In this document: positions 8,788 through 16,276 of the stretch, piece by piece
How positions within the stretch are numbered: position 1 is the stretch's first letter
Layout of the letters: each line of letters opens with the position of its first letter
Assembly (NCBI GenBank): GCA_019418225.1
Contig: DYCF01000036.1
Coordinates: 1 to 47,597, forward strand
DNA length: 47,597 bases
DNA from: Clostridiales bacterium
GTDB lineage: Bacteria > Bacillota > Clostridia > Lachnospirales > Cellulosilyticaceae
Direction: 5' to 3'
Translations under genes and position numbers: made by a program
The notes under the pieces: generated by a model
Seen by the model: only the letters and a program-made list of their open reading frames with translations
What the model was told of the DNA's origin: nothing
Databases searched by the model: none

Positions 8788-9495
8788 TTATCTAATAGTT
8801 GTAATAACATCCATCTCTAGTAAGTTCATGATTTCTTGTTCTGTTGTAATTTTACTCTTTCTTATCAAGAGCTGTATCAATATTAAAAATAAGCTGCCCA
8901 TAACACCTACCCCTATACCTATTACAACATTTTTCACTAAATTCGATCGAATCATTCCTTCTGGGGTCTCTGCCCTATCCATGACTTTAAGCATTGCAAC
9001 TGGCAATAAGTTGTTTGATACTTCTATAAAGCTATCTGCATAGGCATTTACTATATCTTTAATAATTAAACGATTTTCACTCTTACCGGTTAACTCAATG
9101 ACCAGTGTATCTTCTTTGTAACCTGCTTTTAACATACTTCTTAAGTCTGCGCGTGTTAAACTGTTTCCCCAGTCACCTACCGTTTTAAGTCTATCCAATG
9201 TACTATCTAACACAAGATTGGAACTTGCAATCTCCGTATATGTATTTCCTGACTTTACATATAAATCAATATCATTTTTAGTATACTGATCTTCCACAAA
9301 ATAAAGTGCGGCTTCCTTACTCATAATAATTGTACTCGTCGCTTTATAAGTTGCTACACGTTCTTTATATATGGTTGCAAGTACAGCGACTAAAATTCCC
9401 ATAGCTACAGCATATAATATAATCCATATTCCGCCCTTAATTTCTTTCAATATATCTTGCAACGTGATGTCTATTTCTAATATATCATCTACCAT
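8788..9495 (-). CDS. CpsC/Wzz-like chain-length-determinant membrane protein
   Basis: The 235 residues have the CpsC/CapA layout: a short cytoplasmic N-terminus (ITLQDILKEIKGG), a membrane segment at about 22-44, an external domain with TYKATSTIIMSKE, and a second membrane segment at about 190-212 followed by a short cytoplasmic tail. In capsule systems such proteins activate the CpsD kinase and set polymer length. GGGGG lies seven bases before the ATG. It is the first gene of a four-gene operon that lacks glycosyltransferases, a flippase or a polymerase, so a capsule role is not supported by context. Confidence 0.78.
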   Translation of the reverse strand: MVDDILEIDITLQDILKEIKGGIWIILYAVAMGILVAVLATIYKERVATYKATSTIIMSKEAALYFVEDQYTKNDIDLYVKSGNTYTEIASSNLVLDSTLDRLKTVGDWGNSLTRADLRSMLKAGYKEDTLVIELTGKSENRLIIKDIVNAYADSFIEVSNNLLPVAMLKVMDRAETPEGMIRSNLVKNVVIGIGVGVMGSLFLILIQLLIRKSKITTEQEIMNLLEMDVITTIR

Positions 9496-9670
9496 TGTTA
9501 TTCCCCCAATTTCAAGACTATATTAATATAATATAATATTCTAACTATTTTTTCCACCTTTCTTTTAATATTCTCAATATTTGATAATTATTTTCCTTTA
9601 ATATAGCTTATTGATTTTCCTTTTAAAGTATATTAAACTATCTCATATCTTATTATTAGGAGGATTAATT

Positions 9671-9847
9671 ATGGAAATCCAAGAACAAGTATTAGAATAT
9701 CTTAAAGAGCAAGGTGAACCTATGAAAGCTGGCGACATTGCTGACGCTTTAAACTTAGATAAAAAAGCTGTATCTGCAGCAATCACTTTATTAAAAGCTG
9801 AACAAAGAATTTCTTCACCTAAACGTTGCTATTACGCAGCTGTATAA
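9671..9847 (+). CDS. Small winged-helix DNA-binding protein (58 aa)
   Basis: The compact protein is one winged-helix domain: an N-terminal helix (IQEQVLEYLKEQ), a helix-turn-helix (KAGDIADALNLDKKAVSAAITLLKAEQ) and a wing ending SPKRCYYAAV. The start at 9671 is set by TTAGGAGG seven bases before the ATG; an upstream in-frame ATG at 9611 lacks a site. It resembles small MarR/FaeA-like regulators common in Lachnospiraceae. A structured RNA starts right after its stop codon, so the two may share a transcript. Confidence 0.78.
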   Translation: MEIQEQVLEYLKEQGEPMKAGDIADALNLDKKAVSAAITLLKAEQRISSPKRCYYAAV

Positions 9848-10086
9848 GTAGGTCGAGAAAAGTGCGGTAGCCTTTGAAAAAACAGATGAGGGCGATGTGG
9901 ATAAGTGCTTGGTTGCAAAGGCTGAAAACCCTGGCACTTTCCTGACATGCAGCTGCGATGGATTCAAAGCGAATATAATCTGCTTGGTTAAATCTAAGTA
10001 GATTATATTCGCTAAGAGGCGCATAGGCAGATGGATAGTTGCACTAGCATATAAAAATAACGTAGCTAAATGCTACGTTATTTTTG
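9848..10086 (+). ncRNA. Structured non-coding RNA candidate (family uncertain, raiA-like possible)
   Basis: About 240 bases with no plausible protein but extensive pairing. Outer helix AAAGTGC with GCACTTT; inside it AGCCTTTG with CAAAGGCT. The inner loop contains AGGG that can pair with CCCT lying between the two 3' strands, giving a pseudoknot. Then TGCAGCT with AGTTGCA encloses a 17-bp hairpin (GCGAATATAATCT and AGATTATATTCGC arms). An intrinsic terminator closes the unit. It is more GC-rich than its surroundings. It lacks the signature sequences of RNase P, SRP RNA, tmRNA and T-boxes. The clostridial raiA RNA family is one candidate, but I cannot confirm it without a covariance search. 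Confidence 0.68.
10053..10085 (+). terminator. Intrinsic terminator of the ncRNA
   Basis: AAAAATAACGTAGC and GCTACGTTATTTTT form a perfect 14-bp stem with a five-base loop; the T-run is part of the right arm. Confidence 0.88.
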
Positions 10087-10126
10087 AATAGAGAAGTTGA
10101 AAGGACACTTTTCAACTTCTCTATTC
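10086..10126. repeat. Perfect 17-bp hairpin between the ncRNA and kinase terminators
   Basis: GAATAGAGAAGTTGAAA and TTTCAACTTCTCTATTC form a perfect stem around a seven-base loop. It abuts the previous terminator with no gap and has no T-run on either side, so its role is not obvious. Confidence 0.75.
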
Positions 10127-10136
10127 ATTTATATAC

Positions 10137-10179
10137 AACAAGGGGGTATCATGAACTAATCTCATGATACCCCCTTGTT
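10137..10179 (-). terminator. Strong hairpin downstream of the pfkB-type kinase
   Basis: AACAAGGGGGTATCATGA pairs perfectly with its complement over 18 bp (10137-10154 with 10162-10179). The leftward transcript meets TTGTTGTATAT after the stem. It is probably the kinase terminator and could also stop rightward transcripts. Confidence 0.75.
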
Positions 10180-10196
10180 TATATTAAATTGAATGT

Positions 10197-10250
10197 TGAT
10201 CTTAGACCAGCACGATAAAACGAGTGCTCATAAATTGTGGAGTGTGTAGA
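10197..10250 (-). other. 3'-UTR motif shared with the queF 3' region
   Basis: On the minus strand, downstream of the kinase stop codon and before its terminator, the sequence runs CTACACACTCC, AAT, TGAG, an inserted small hairpin (AGCAC and GTGCT), then GGTCTAAGATCAA. The same order occurs after queF at 22787-22752 (CTACACGCTCC, AAT, TGAG, GGTTCTAAGTTCGA). Confidence 0.45.
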
Positions 10251-10292
10251 CTAGCTGTTCCAAGTATCTAGCCTTCTATTTGTTTTGGTGTT

Positions 10293-11252
10293 CTAGAATG
10301 TTGTTTCTTCCCATTCTACTGAGTTTAAGTATTCTTCAACTTTTTCATTTGTCATTTCTGGATTAATTGTTGCTTCGTGAGAAATTGTGATGTTTGACAT
10401 TGAAATTGCGTATTTTACAATGTCTTTGACATTTTTTTGAGCCATATAACCTGCACCCATGCCTGCTACGAAGGCATCTCCAGCACCTGTTACGTTAACT
10501 ACATCTGTACATGCTGCTTTGATGATTCCTTCTTCTTCGCCATTATTATAATAAACACCCTCTGTATCTAAGCTAATAAAGATATTTTGTACACCGAGTT
10601 CTCTAAAGTGTGCACCAGCTCTTCTAATATCTTCATGTGTTTTGATTTCAAAGCCACATAAAGCTTCTGCTTCGTGTCTGTTTGGTTTTACAGTATGGAA
10701 ATATTGTAAAAGGTGTTCTACACGTTTTGCTTTTGCTGATGATACAGGGTCTAACACAAATTTTGTTTTCCCTTGATATTTAGTTACAACGTATTCAATA
10801 AATGGTGGATTATCTGCACCTAAAATCATATATTCTGCGTTTTCAATGATTTCAGCACGTTTATCAAGTTCTTCATGAGAAAACTCATTTGCAAGTTTTG
10901 TATCTACTACTGCTGATACCATCTCACCATGTTCATCTAAAATCGCTAAGTAAGTTGGTGTTGAGCCGCCCTTTATAATAAGTGAATCTTTCATATCAAG
11001 ACCAACTCTTTCAGCACAACGTAAAATTTCTTGTCCCTTTTCATCATCTCCTAGGATTGAGATAAATTTAGTATTTACGCCTACTCTAGACATGTTTTCT
11101 GCAATGTTTCTACATACACCGCCACAAGAAACTTTTACCTTTCCTGGATTAGAATCATACGCTCTGTACTGTGCATATGAAAAACCAAATATGTCATAAA
11201 TCGATATCCCAAAAACAAGGGCATATGGGTTATTATTGTGTGTCATCTCCAT
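10293..11252 (-). CDS. PfkB-family carbohydrate/nucleoside kinase, pseudouridine-kinase-like
   Basis: Ribokinase-fold kinase. Family marks: SCGGVCRNIAENMSRVG near residue 42 (first PfkB signature), the lid strands, and NVTGAGDAFVAGMGAGYM near residue 250 (second signature with the catalytic Asp in GAGD). At 319 residues it matches PsuK/YeiC-type kinases more than ribokinase, but substrate cannot be read from sequence and no psuG lies next to it. The start is uncertain: ATG at 11252 lies very close to AAGGA, and an ATG two codons later (11246) has better spacing. Transcribed divergently from the speD operon. Confidence 0.82.
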   Translation of the reverse strand: MEMTHNNNPYALVFGISIYDIFGFSYAQYRAYDSNPGKVKVSCGGVCRNIAENMSRVGVNTKFISILGDDEKGQEILRCAERVGLDMKDSLIIKGGSTPTYLAILDEHGEMVSAVVDTKLANEFSHEELDKRAEIIENAEYMILGADNPPFIEYVVTKYQGKTKFVLDPVSSAKAKRVEHLLQYFHTVKPNRHEAEALCGFEIKTHEDIRRAGAHFRELGVQNIFISLDTEGVYYNNGEEEGIIKAACTDVVNVTGAGDAFVAGMGAGYMAQKNVKDIVKYAISMSNITISHEATINPEMTNEKVEEYLNSVEWEETTF

Positions 11253-11455
11253 GTTCCTTTTCTCTTTAAATGTTCCTATAATTTTAGATAACTACTATCT
11301 TATCACAAGTCTTAATAAATGAACATAAAAAATTTATATAACTATATATTTCCAATTTTTTAGTGTTTCAGACAAACTTTTTTTAAGAAATGAATTTCTT
11401 TTGCAAAAATCCACAGTAATACTAAACTAAATATTTTGTATTACATGATTCTTTA

Positions 11456-11484
11456 TTGAATTTGTGCATATTATATTCTATAAT
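11456..11484 (+). promoter_or_regulatory. speD promoter
   Basis: TTGAAT (11456-11461) and a consensus TATAAT (11479-11484) are separated by 17 bases. The predicted transcript starts about 45 bases before the speD coding region. The rest of the 11253-11521 spacer is AT-rich and shows no other clear signal. Confidence 0.75.
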
Positions 11485-11536
11485 GAGATAGCATTTAAAA
11501 TCACATTTTCAGCAAAGGAGCTTGATTGAAAATAAG

Positions 11537-12391
11537 ATGAATAATATTGATAACAACAAATTAAAATTGCACGGTTTTAATAATCTCACAAAGACTCTTA
11601 GCTTTAATATGTACGATATCTGTTATACAAAGACTGCTACTGACAGACAGGCATATATCGAATATATTGATGAACAATATAGTGCTGAAAGATTAACGCA
11701 AATTTTAACTACAGTTACAGAAATGATTGGTGCAAATATCCTTAATATTGCCAAACAAGACTACGAACCTCAAGGGGCTAGCGTTACCATCCTTATGAGT
11801 GAAGGTGCCGTACCTGAGATTAAACATGCAGAAGCAAAATCTGCTTCTCCTGGTCCTATTCCTGAGATTATTCTTGGTCATTTAGATAAAAGTCATATTA
11901 CAGTGCATACTTATCCTGAATATCATCCTTATGAAGGGATTAGTACCTTTAGAGCTGATATTGACGTATCTACTTGTGGTGAAATTTCTCCCCTTAAAGC
12001 ACTTAACTACTTAATTCACTGCTTTGATGCTGATGTGATGACTATTGATTATCGTGTACGCGGCTTTGCCAGAGATATTGCAGGAAATAAACTTTTTATC
12101 GACCACCCTATTGATTCGATTCAAAACTTCATTCCTGAACATATTCGTATGATGTACAACATGATTGACGTTAATGTTTATCAAGAAAATATTTTTCATA
12201 CCAAATGTCGCCTAAAACAATTTGATTTAGATAATTACCTCTTTGGCTATACAAAAGATGAACTTCATAAAGGAGAAGCCAGACTTATTGCAAAGAAAGT
12301 TAAACATGAAATGGATGAAATATTCTATGGTACAGTTGTTCGTGAAGCTATGTTTAACTTAGAGGAAGATTATGATGAACCAACCAAATAA
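11537..12391 (+). CDS. speD: S-adenosylmethionine decarboxylase proenzyme (E. coli type)
   Basis: Makes decarboxylated SAM, the aminopropyl donor for spermidine. It is the long proteobacterial-type enzyme, not the short Bacillus type: KLKLHGFNNLTKTLSFNMYD, GANILNIAKQDYEPQGASVTI and DVNVYQENIFHTK are near-identical to the E. coli protein as I remember it. The proenzyme cleavage site is HLDKSHI; the serine after Lys (residue 119 from this start) becomes the pyruvoyl group. The start is unclear: AAGGAG (11515-11520) is followed one base later by an in-frame TTG (11522), too close, while the ATG used here is 16 bases away. First gene of speD-speE-speB. Confidence 0.93.
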   Translation: MNNIDNNKLKLHGFNNLTKTLSFNMYDICYTKTATDRQAYIEYIDEQYSAERLTQILTTVTEMIGANILNIAKQDYEPQGASVTILMSEGAVPEIKHAEAKSASPGPIPEIILGHLDKSHITVHTYPEYHPYEGISTFRADIDVSTCGEISPLKALNYLIHCFDADVMTIDYRVRGFARDIAGNKLFIDHPIDSIQNFIPEHIRMMYNMIDVNVYQENIFHTKCRLKQFDLDNYLFGYTKDELHKGEARLIAKKVKHEMDEIFYGTVVREAMFNLEEDYDEPTK

Positions 12392-12416
12392 TACGGGGTA
12401 TATTCAGGAGGAATTT

Positions 12417-13274
12417 ATGGGTGAATTATGGTATACGGAAAGTCATCAAGAAGATGTTCGTTTTTCTATAGAAATTCAGGCACACTTACATTCTGAACAT
12501 AGTGACTTTCAACAAATTGACTTCTATGAAAGCAAAACCTTTGGCCGATTCTTTACTTTAGATGGTTTAATGATGGTAACTGAAAAAGATGAATTTATTT
12601 ATCATGATATGATTAGCCACGTACCTATGGCTGTCAATCCATCTATAAAGAAAGTTCTCATCATAGGGGGCGGCGATGGCGGCAGTGCACGTGAAATATT
12701 ACGTTATGCCCACGTTGAACATGTTGACTTAGTCGAAATTGATGAACGTGTTGTTCGCCTTTGTCAACAGTACTTACCCCAAACGGCGTATAAACTAGAC
12801 CACGACACGCGTCTTCATATGTACTTTCAAGATGGTCTAAAATTTGTGGCGGATGCTCCAGATAAGAGCTATGATCTTATTTTAGTAGATTCTACAGACC
12901 CCATTGGCCCTGGTGAGGGCTTGTTTTCTTTAGAATTTTATACAAACTGTGCCCGTATTTTAAGTGATGAGGGGATTTTAATTAATCAACATGAAAGTCC
13001 TTATTATAAATCTTATGCTACTGAAATGAAGCGGGCACATCATAAAATTAAGGCAACCTTTCCCATTGCCAAAGTCTATCAATTTCATTTGCCAACTTAT
13101 CCTTCAGGGCACTGGCTCTTTGGCTTTGCCTCTAAGAAATATGATCCACTAAAGGACTTAAAGGCAGATAGGTGGAAAGACTTTAGCCTTTATACAAAAT
13201 ACTATAATACAGATTTACACATAGGCGCTTTTATGCTGCCAACATATGTAAAGGAAGGACTAGAAAATGCTTAA
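12417..13274 (+). CDS. speE: Spermidine synthase (putrescine aminopropyltransferase)
   Basis: Transfers aminopropyl from decarboxylated SAM to putrescine. The Rossmann-type methyltransferase fold shows LIIGGGDGGSAREILRY and LVEIDERVV, the catalytic-site segment ILVDSTDPIGPGEGLF, and the C-terminal motif PTYPSGHWLFGFASKKYDP. The start is fixed at 12417 by AGGAGG five bases upstream, giving 285 residues like Bacillus SpeE; the open frame extends back to 12372 within speD. The stop overlaps speB by eight bases, so coupling is expected. Confidence 0.95.
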   Translation: MGELWYTESHQEDVRFSIEIQAHLHSEHSDFQQIDFYESKTFGRFFTLDGLMMVTEKDEFIYHDMISHVPMAVNPSIKKVLIIGGGDGGSAREILRYAHVEHVDLVEIDERVVRLCQQYLPQTAYKLDHDTRLHMYFQDGLKFVADAPDKSYDLILVDSTDPIGPGEGLFSLEFYTNCARILSDEGILINQHESPYYKSYATEMKRAHHKIKATFPIAKVYQFHLPTYPSGHWLFGFASKKYDPLKDLKADRWKDFSLYTKYYNTDLHIGAFMLPTYVKEGLENA

Positions 13275-14124
13275 TACTTATACAATGCAAACATTTATTG
13301 GCTTTGATAAAACATTCGAGGAGGCAGAAGTTGTTTTATTTGGTGCACCTTTTGATGGTACAACTAGCTATCGCCCTGGTACACGTTTCGCACCTACTGC
13401 TGTTCGTCCTGATTCTTATGGCCTTGAGACATACTCACCTTATTTAGACTTAGATCTTGAAGACTATAATCTATGCGATATTGGTGATGTAGATTTACCA
13501 TTTGGTAATACCCAACGCGCCTTAGATGCCATCGGTGACGTAGCTGGTAGCATTATTGCCTCAGGCAAAAAGCCACTTATGATTGGTGGGGAACATCTTG
13601 TAAGTCTTCCTGTTATTCAAAAACTTCATGAAAAATACAAAGACTTACACATTATCCATTTTGATGCCCACACAGATTTACGTGAAGAATATCTAGGTGA
13701 AACACTTTCTCACGCCACTGTTATTAGACGCGCTTGGGATACTGTGGGAGATGGCCACATTTTCCAATTTGGTATTCGTTCTGGTATGAAAACAGAATTT
13801 GAATGGGCCAAATCACATACTTATTTAAACCCATTTAATACAAATACTTTAGAAAATGTTGTTAAACAATTAGCTGGCAAGCCTGTTTACTTAACCATTG
13901 ACTTAGATGTCCTTGACCCTTCTGTATTTGCAGGTACTGGTACCCCTGAGCCAGGCGGTATTACTATGAAAGAACTTTTAGATGCACTTGTTACAATGAA
14001 AGGCCTAAATTTTGTAGGCGCCGATCTCGTAGAACTTGCACCACATTATGATGCAAGTGGTGTATCTACTGCCGTTGCTTGTAAAGCTATTAGAGAAGTA
14101 AGCCTTCTTTTAGGTCTTGCTTAG
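13267..14124 (+). CDS. speB: Agmatinase
   Basis: Ureohydrolase that converts agmatine to putrescine and urea with two Mn ions. Metal ligands are visible in GGEHLVSLP, HFDAHTDLRE and the late TIDLDVLDPSVFAGTGTPEPGG. At 285 residues it matches Bacillus SpeB and lacks the arginase-specific pattern. It completes agmatine to putrescine to spermidine with SpeD and SpeE. The arginine decarboxylase (speA) that would supply agmatine is not in the window. A strong terminator follows. Confidence 0.94.
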   Translation: MLNTYTMQTFIGFDKTFEEAEVVLFGAPFDGTTSYRPGTRFAPTAVRPDSYGLETYSPYLDLDLEDYNLCDIGDVDLPFGNTQRALDAIGDVAGSIIASGKKPLMIGGEHLVSLPVIQKLHEKYKDLHIIHFDAHTDLREEYLGETLSHATVIRRAWDTVGDGHIFQFGIRSGMKTEFEWAKSHTYLNPFNTNTLENVVKQLAGKPVYLTIDLDVLDPSVFAGTGTPEPGGITMKELLDALVTMKGLNFVGADLVELAPHYDASGVSTAVACKAIREVSLLLGLA

Positions 14125-14149
14125 AATCTAAAGATTATAGATTACTTTA

Positions 14150-14183
14150 AAAGGCGATGAATAGATTTCTATTCATCGCCTTT
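14150..14183. terminator. Bidirectional terminator after speB
   Basis: AAAGGCGATGAATAGA pairs perfectly with TCTATTCATCGCCTTT around a two-base loop. It lies between convergent genes and is followed by TTTT on the minus strand and by TTTCTC on the plus strand. Confidence 0.85.
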
Positions 14184-14238
14184 CTCATCATCTTGTCGCT
14201 TTTGTTTACTAATTTGGTTTACACTTGTGATAATTCTT

Positions 14239-15111
14239 TTAACTTTCTTTTGCTACGCTTGCACAGAGAATGGCACCATAAGCTGGATGGTCTGGTTTTA
14301 AATCTGTATATGGATTTTGTATATTGGTATCTATACAATTTCTATTGAACAATTCATTTAAAACCATAACAGCTTCTGCCCTTGTTACATCTCCTGTTGT
14401 TTTCGTCTTAACTTTTTCCTCTTCACCTACATATGGCTCAAGTTTCTTTAAGATATCATTAAACTCTGTCCATGTAACAGGTCCCTTGGTCTTAAAGGTA
14501 CCATCTAAATAAGTGGACATGATTCCCGCCTTTGTAATGTAGTTGATACTATCTGTACTATAACGTTTTGGGCTTAAGTCCGGAATAGTATTTGCTTCCT
14601 TAGGTACATTATCATCTGTTAAAAGTCTTGCTATCATTGTAGCCAGTTCTTCTCTTGTGACAGGTTGGTCAGCTCTAAAGGTTTTATCTTCATAGCCACT
14701 GACATAAGGAAATTGCCTTTCAGCTGTTTCTGAACTTGCTTCTACAATTTGCACACAAATTTTAGTTTTGACTCTGCAACCATTTTCCTCATACATAACC
14801 TGTACGCTATGAGGCCCTATTTCATCCTTGATTTCATCATAGGTTGTCTTATAATCTGTCACAACTTGTGGTACTTTATTACCTTTATAAATGACGGATA
14901 CCTCTAGTAAATTTTTAAACACATCTTCCGTTGTCCCTTTCGGTATATTGACCTCTTGCGGTGTTACTATGAGCCGCTTCGGAATCTGCTTTGGGGCTGC
15001 TACCTGTGCTACAGATTGCACATGTACTTCTCCGGCAACCACAAGTGCTGTTGGAATTAGCACAAGACAAATTACAAAAACCGCAATAACTTGTTTTATT
15101 CTAGCTTTCAT
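14239..15111 (-). CDS. Exported SLH-domain protein
   Basis: S-layer-homology protein likely held at the cell wall through secondary polymers. Signal segment at about residues 4-26 (IKQVIAVFVICLVLIPTALV). The middle is an unrecognised beta region (VTPQEVNIPKGTTEDVFKNLL). Three SLH-like units follow: YVSGYEDKTFRADQPVTREE, then the ITKAGIMSTYLDGTFKTKGP unit, then TRAEAVMVLNELF with NPYTDLKPDHPAYGAI. The start at 15111 is chosen because AAGGAG lies six bases before this ATG; an upstream in-frame ATG at 15150 has no site. It faces the speB operon across a shared terminator. Confidence 0.82.
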   Translation of the reverse strand: MKARIKQVIAVFVICLVLIPTALVVAGEVHVQSVAQVAAPKQIPKRLIVTPQEVNIPKGTTEDVFKNLLEVSVIYKGNKVPQVVTDYKTTYDEIKDEIGPHSVQVMYEENGCRVKTKICVQIVEASSETAERQFPYVSGYEDKTFRADQPVTREELATMIARLLTDDNVPKEANTIPDLSPKRYSTDSINYITKAGIMSTYLDGTFKTKGPVTWTEFNDILKKLEPYVGEEEKVKTKTTGDVTRAEAVMVLNELFNRNCIDTNIQNPYTDLKPDHPAYGAILCASVAKES

Positions 15112-15209
15112 AATATGCTCCTTTTTAGATTTTATATCATTTTCAAACATATTATCTCTAATAAAACAGTTTATTATGCAAATTTTTCTATTTATGATTC
15201 ATGATACTT

Positions 15210-16250
15210 TTATAAAATTGTTAAATAAGCATACAGCAGTTCAATCGTATTCTCTAGTGCAGTTATATGTGTACGTTCCATCCCATGTGATGCATGTACA
15301 CCCGGACCAATAAGTGCACCGCGTATATTATTGCCACCTCTAAGTGCAGCCCCTACATCCGACCCGTACATTGGATAAATATCTACTGCATGTTTAATCT
15401 TCTTAGCCTTTGCCAGCTTAATAAGTTTGCTTGTCATATAGTAATCATAAGGGCCCCCAGAATCCTTGGCACAGATTGAAACATCTAATTCTGTACAACT
15501 TAAATCTTCTCCAATGCATCCCATATCTACTGCTATCATTTCGGTAATTTCCTCAGGAATATAGCTAGAACCATGCCCTACTTCCTCATATACAGAAATA
15601 AAAATCTTCGTTGTATATTTAGGTTGTATGTTTTCTTCTTTTAGAAGCTTAAGTAATGTCATGAGACATGCCACACTGCCTTTATCATCAATAAAACGTG
15701 ATTTTACAAATCCACTTGGTGTAATCACTGTTTTAGGGTCAATGAATATAAAGTCTCCTGGGCAAATCCCAAGCTTCTCTACATCTTCCTTGCTGCTTAC
15801 AACTTCATCTATGCGTACCTCCATTGTTTCTGGAAGCCTTGCTTTATCCTTACTATCCGTATAAACATGAGCGGCTGGACTTGTACTTAAAAAAGTACCT
15901 GTATAAAACTTTCCTTCTCTTGTACGAATCTTACAATACTCACCATCTAATGTAGCTGCAATAGGCCCACCTATTAATGTAAATCTAAGCTTTCCATCAG
16001 CTGTAATCGAGCGAACCATAGCACCTAACGTATCCACATGTGCAGAAAGTCCAATGACCTCTTTCGTACTCTCTCCAGGAATCGTAATAATCCCGCATCC
16101 TTTATTCGTCTTCTCAAACCTATATCCAAAATGAAGTGCTTCCGCCTCAATAATATCCATCACATCATAGCAAAAACCACTTGGACTATGACAATTTAAA
16201 ATCATCATTAATATATTTTTTAAATACTCTCTATCAATCTTCAACTTCAT
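15210..16250 (-). CDS. M42-family metallo-aminopeptidase
   Basis: Cytoplasmic dinuclear metal aminopeptidase of the TET/FrvX/YsdC type. The motifs stand in order: LSAHVDTLGAM (first metal His and catalytic Asp), FIDDKGSVACLMTLL (bridging Asp), YEEVGHGSS (catalytic and metal Glu), AVDMGC (metal Asp) and VHASHGMERTH (last His). At 346 residues it is full length. AGGAG precedes the ATG. It lies 26 bases after the serpin gene on the same strand and may be cotranscribed. Confidence 0.88.
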   Translation of the reverse strand: MKLKIDREYLKNILMMILNCHSPSGFCYDVMDIIEAEALHFGYRFEKTNKGCGIITIPGESTKEVIGLSAHVDTLGAMVRSITADGKLRFTLIGGPIAATLDGEYCKIRTREGKFYTGTFLSTSPAAHVYTDSKDKARLPETMEVRIDEVVSSKEDVEKLGICPGDFIFIDPKTVITPSGFVKSRFIDDKGSVACLMTLLKLLKEENIQPKYTTKIFISVYEEVGHGSSYIPEEITEMIAVDMGCIGEDLSCTELDVSICAKDSGGPYDYYMTSKLIKLAKAKKIKHAVDIYPMYGSDVGAALRGGNNIRGALIGPGVHASHGMERTHITALENTIELLYAYLTIL

Positions 16251-16276
16251 TTTATGCTCCTCTACTTCTTAACTTT

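Noticed and set aside
9815..10024. 69-aa minus-strand reading frame
   Set aside because: It covers the structured RNA on the opposite strand, has no ribosome site and overlaps the end of the small regulator gene.
12372..12416. speE start at 12372
   Set aside because: AGGAGG is positioned for 12417 and that start matches the family length.
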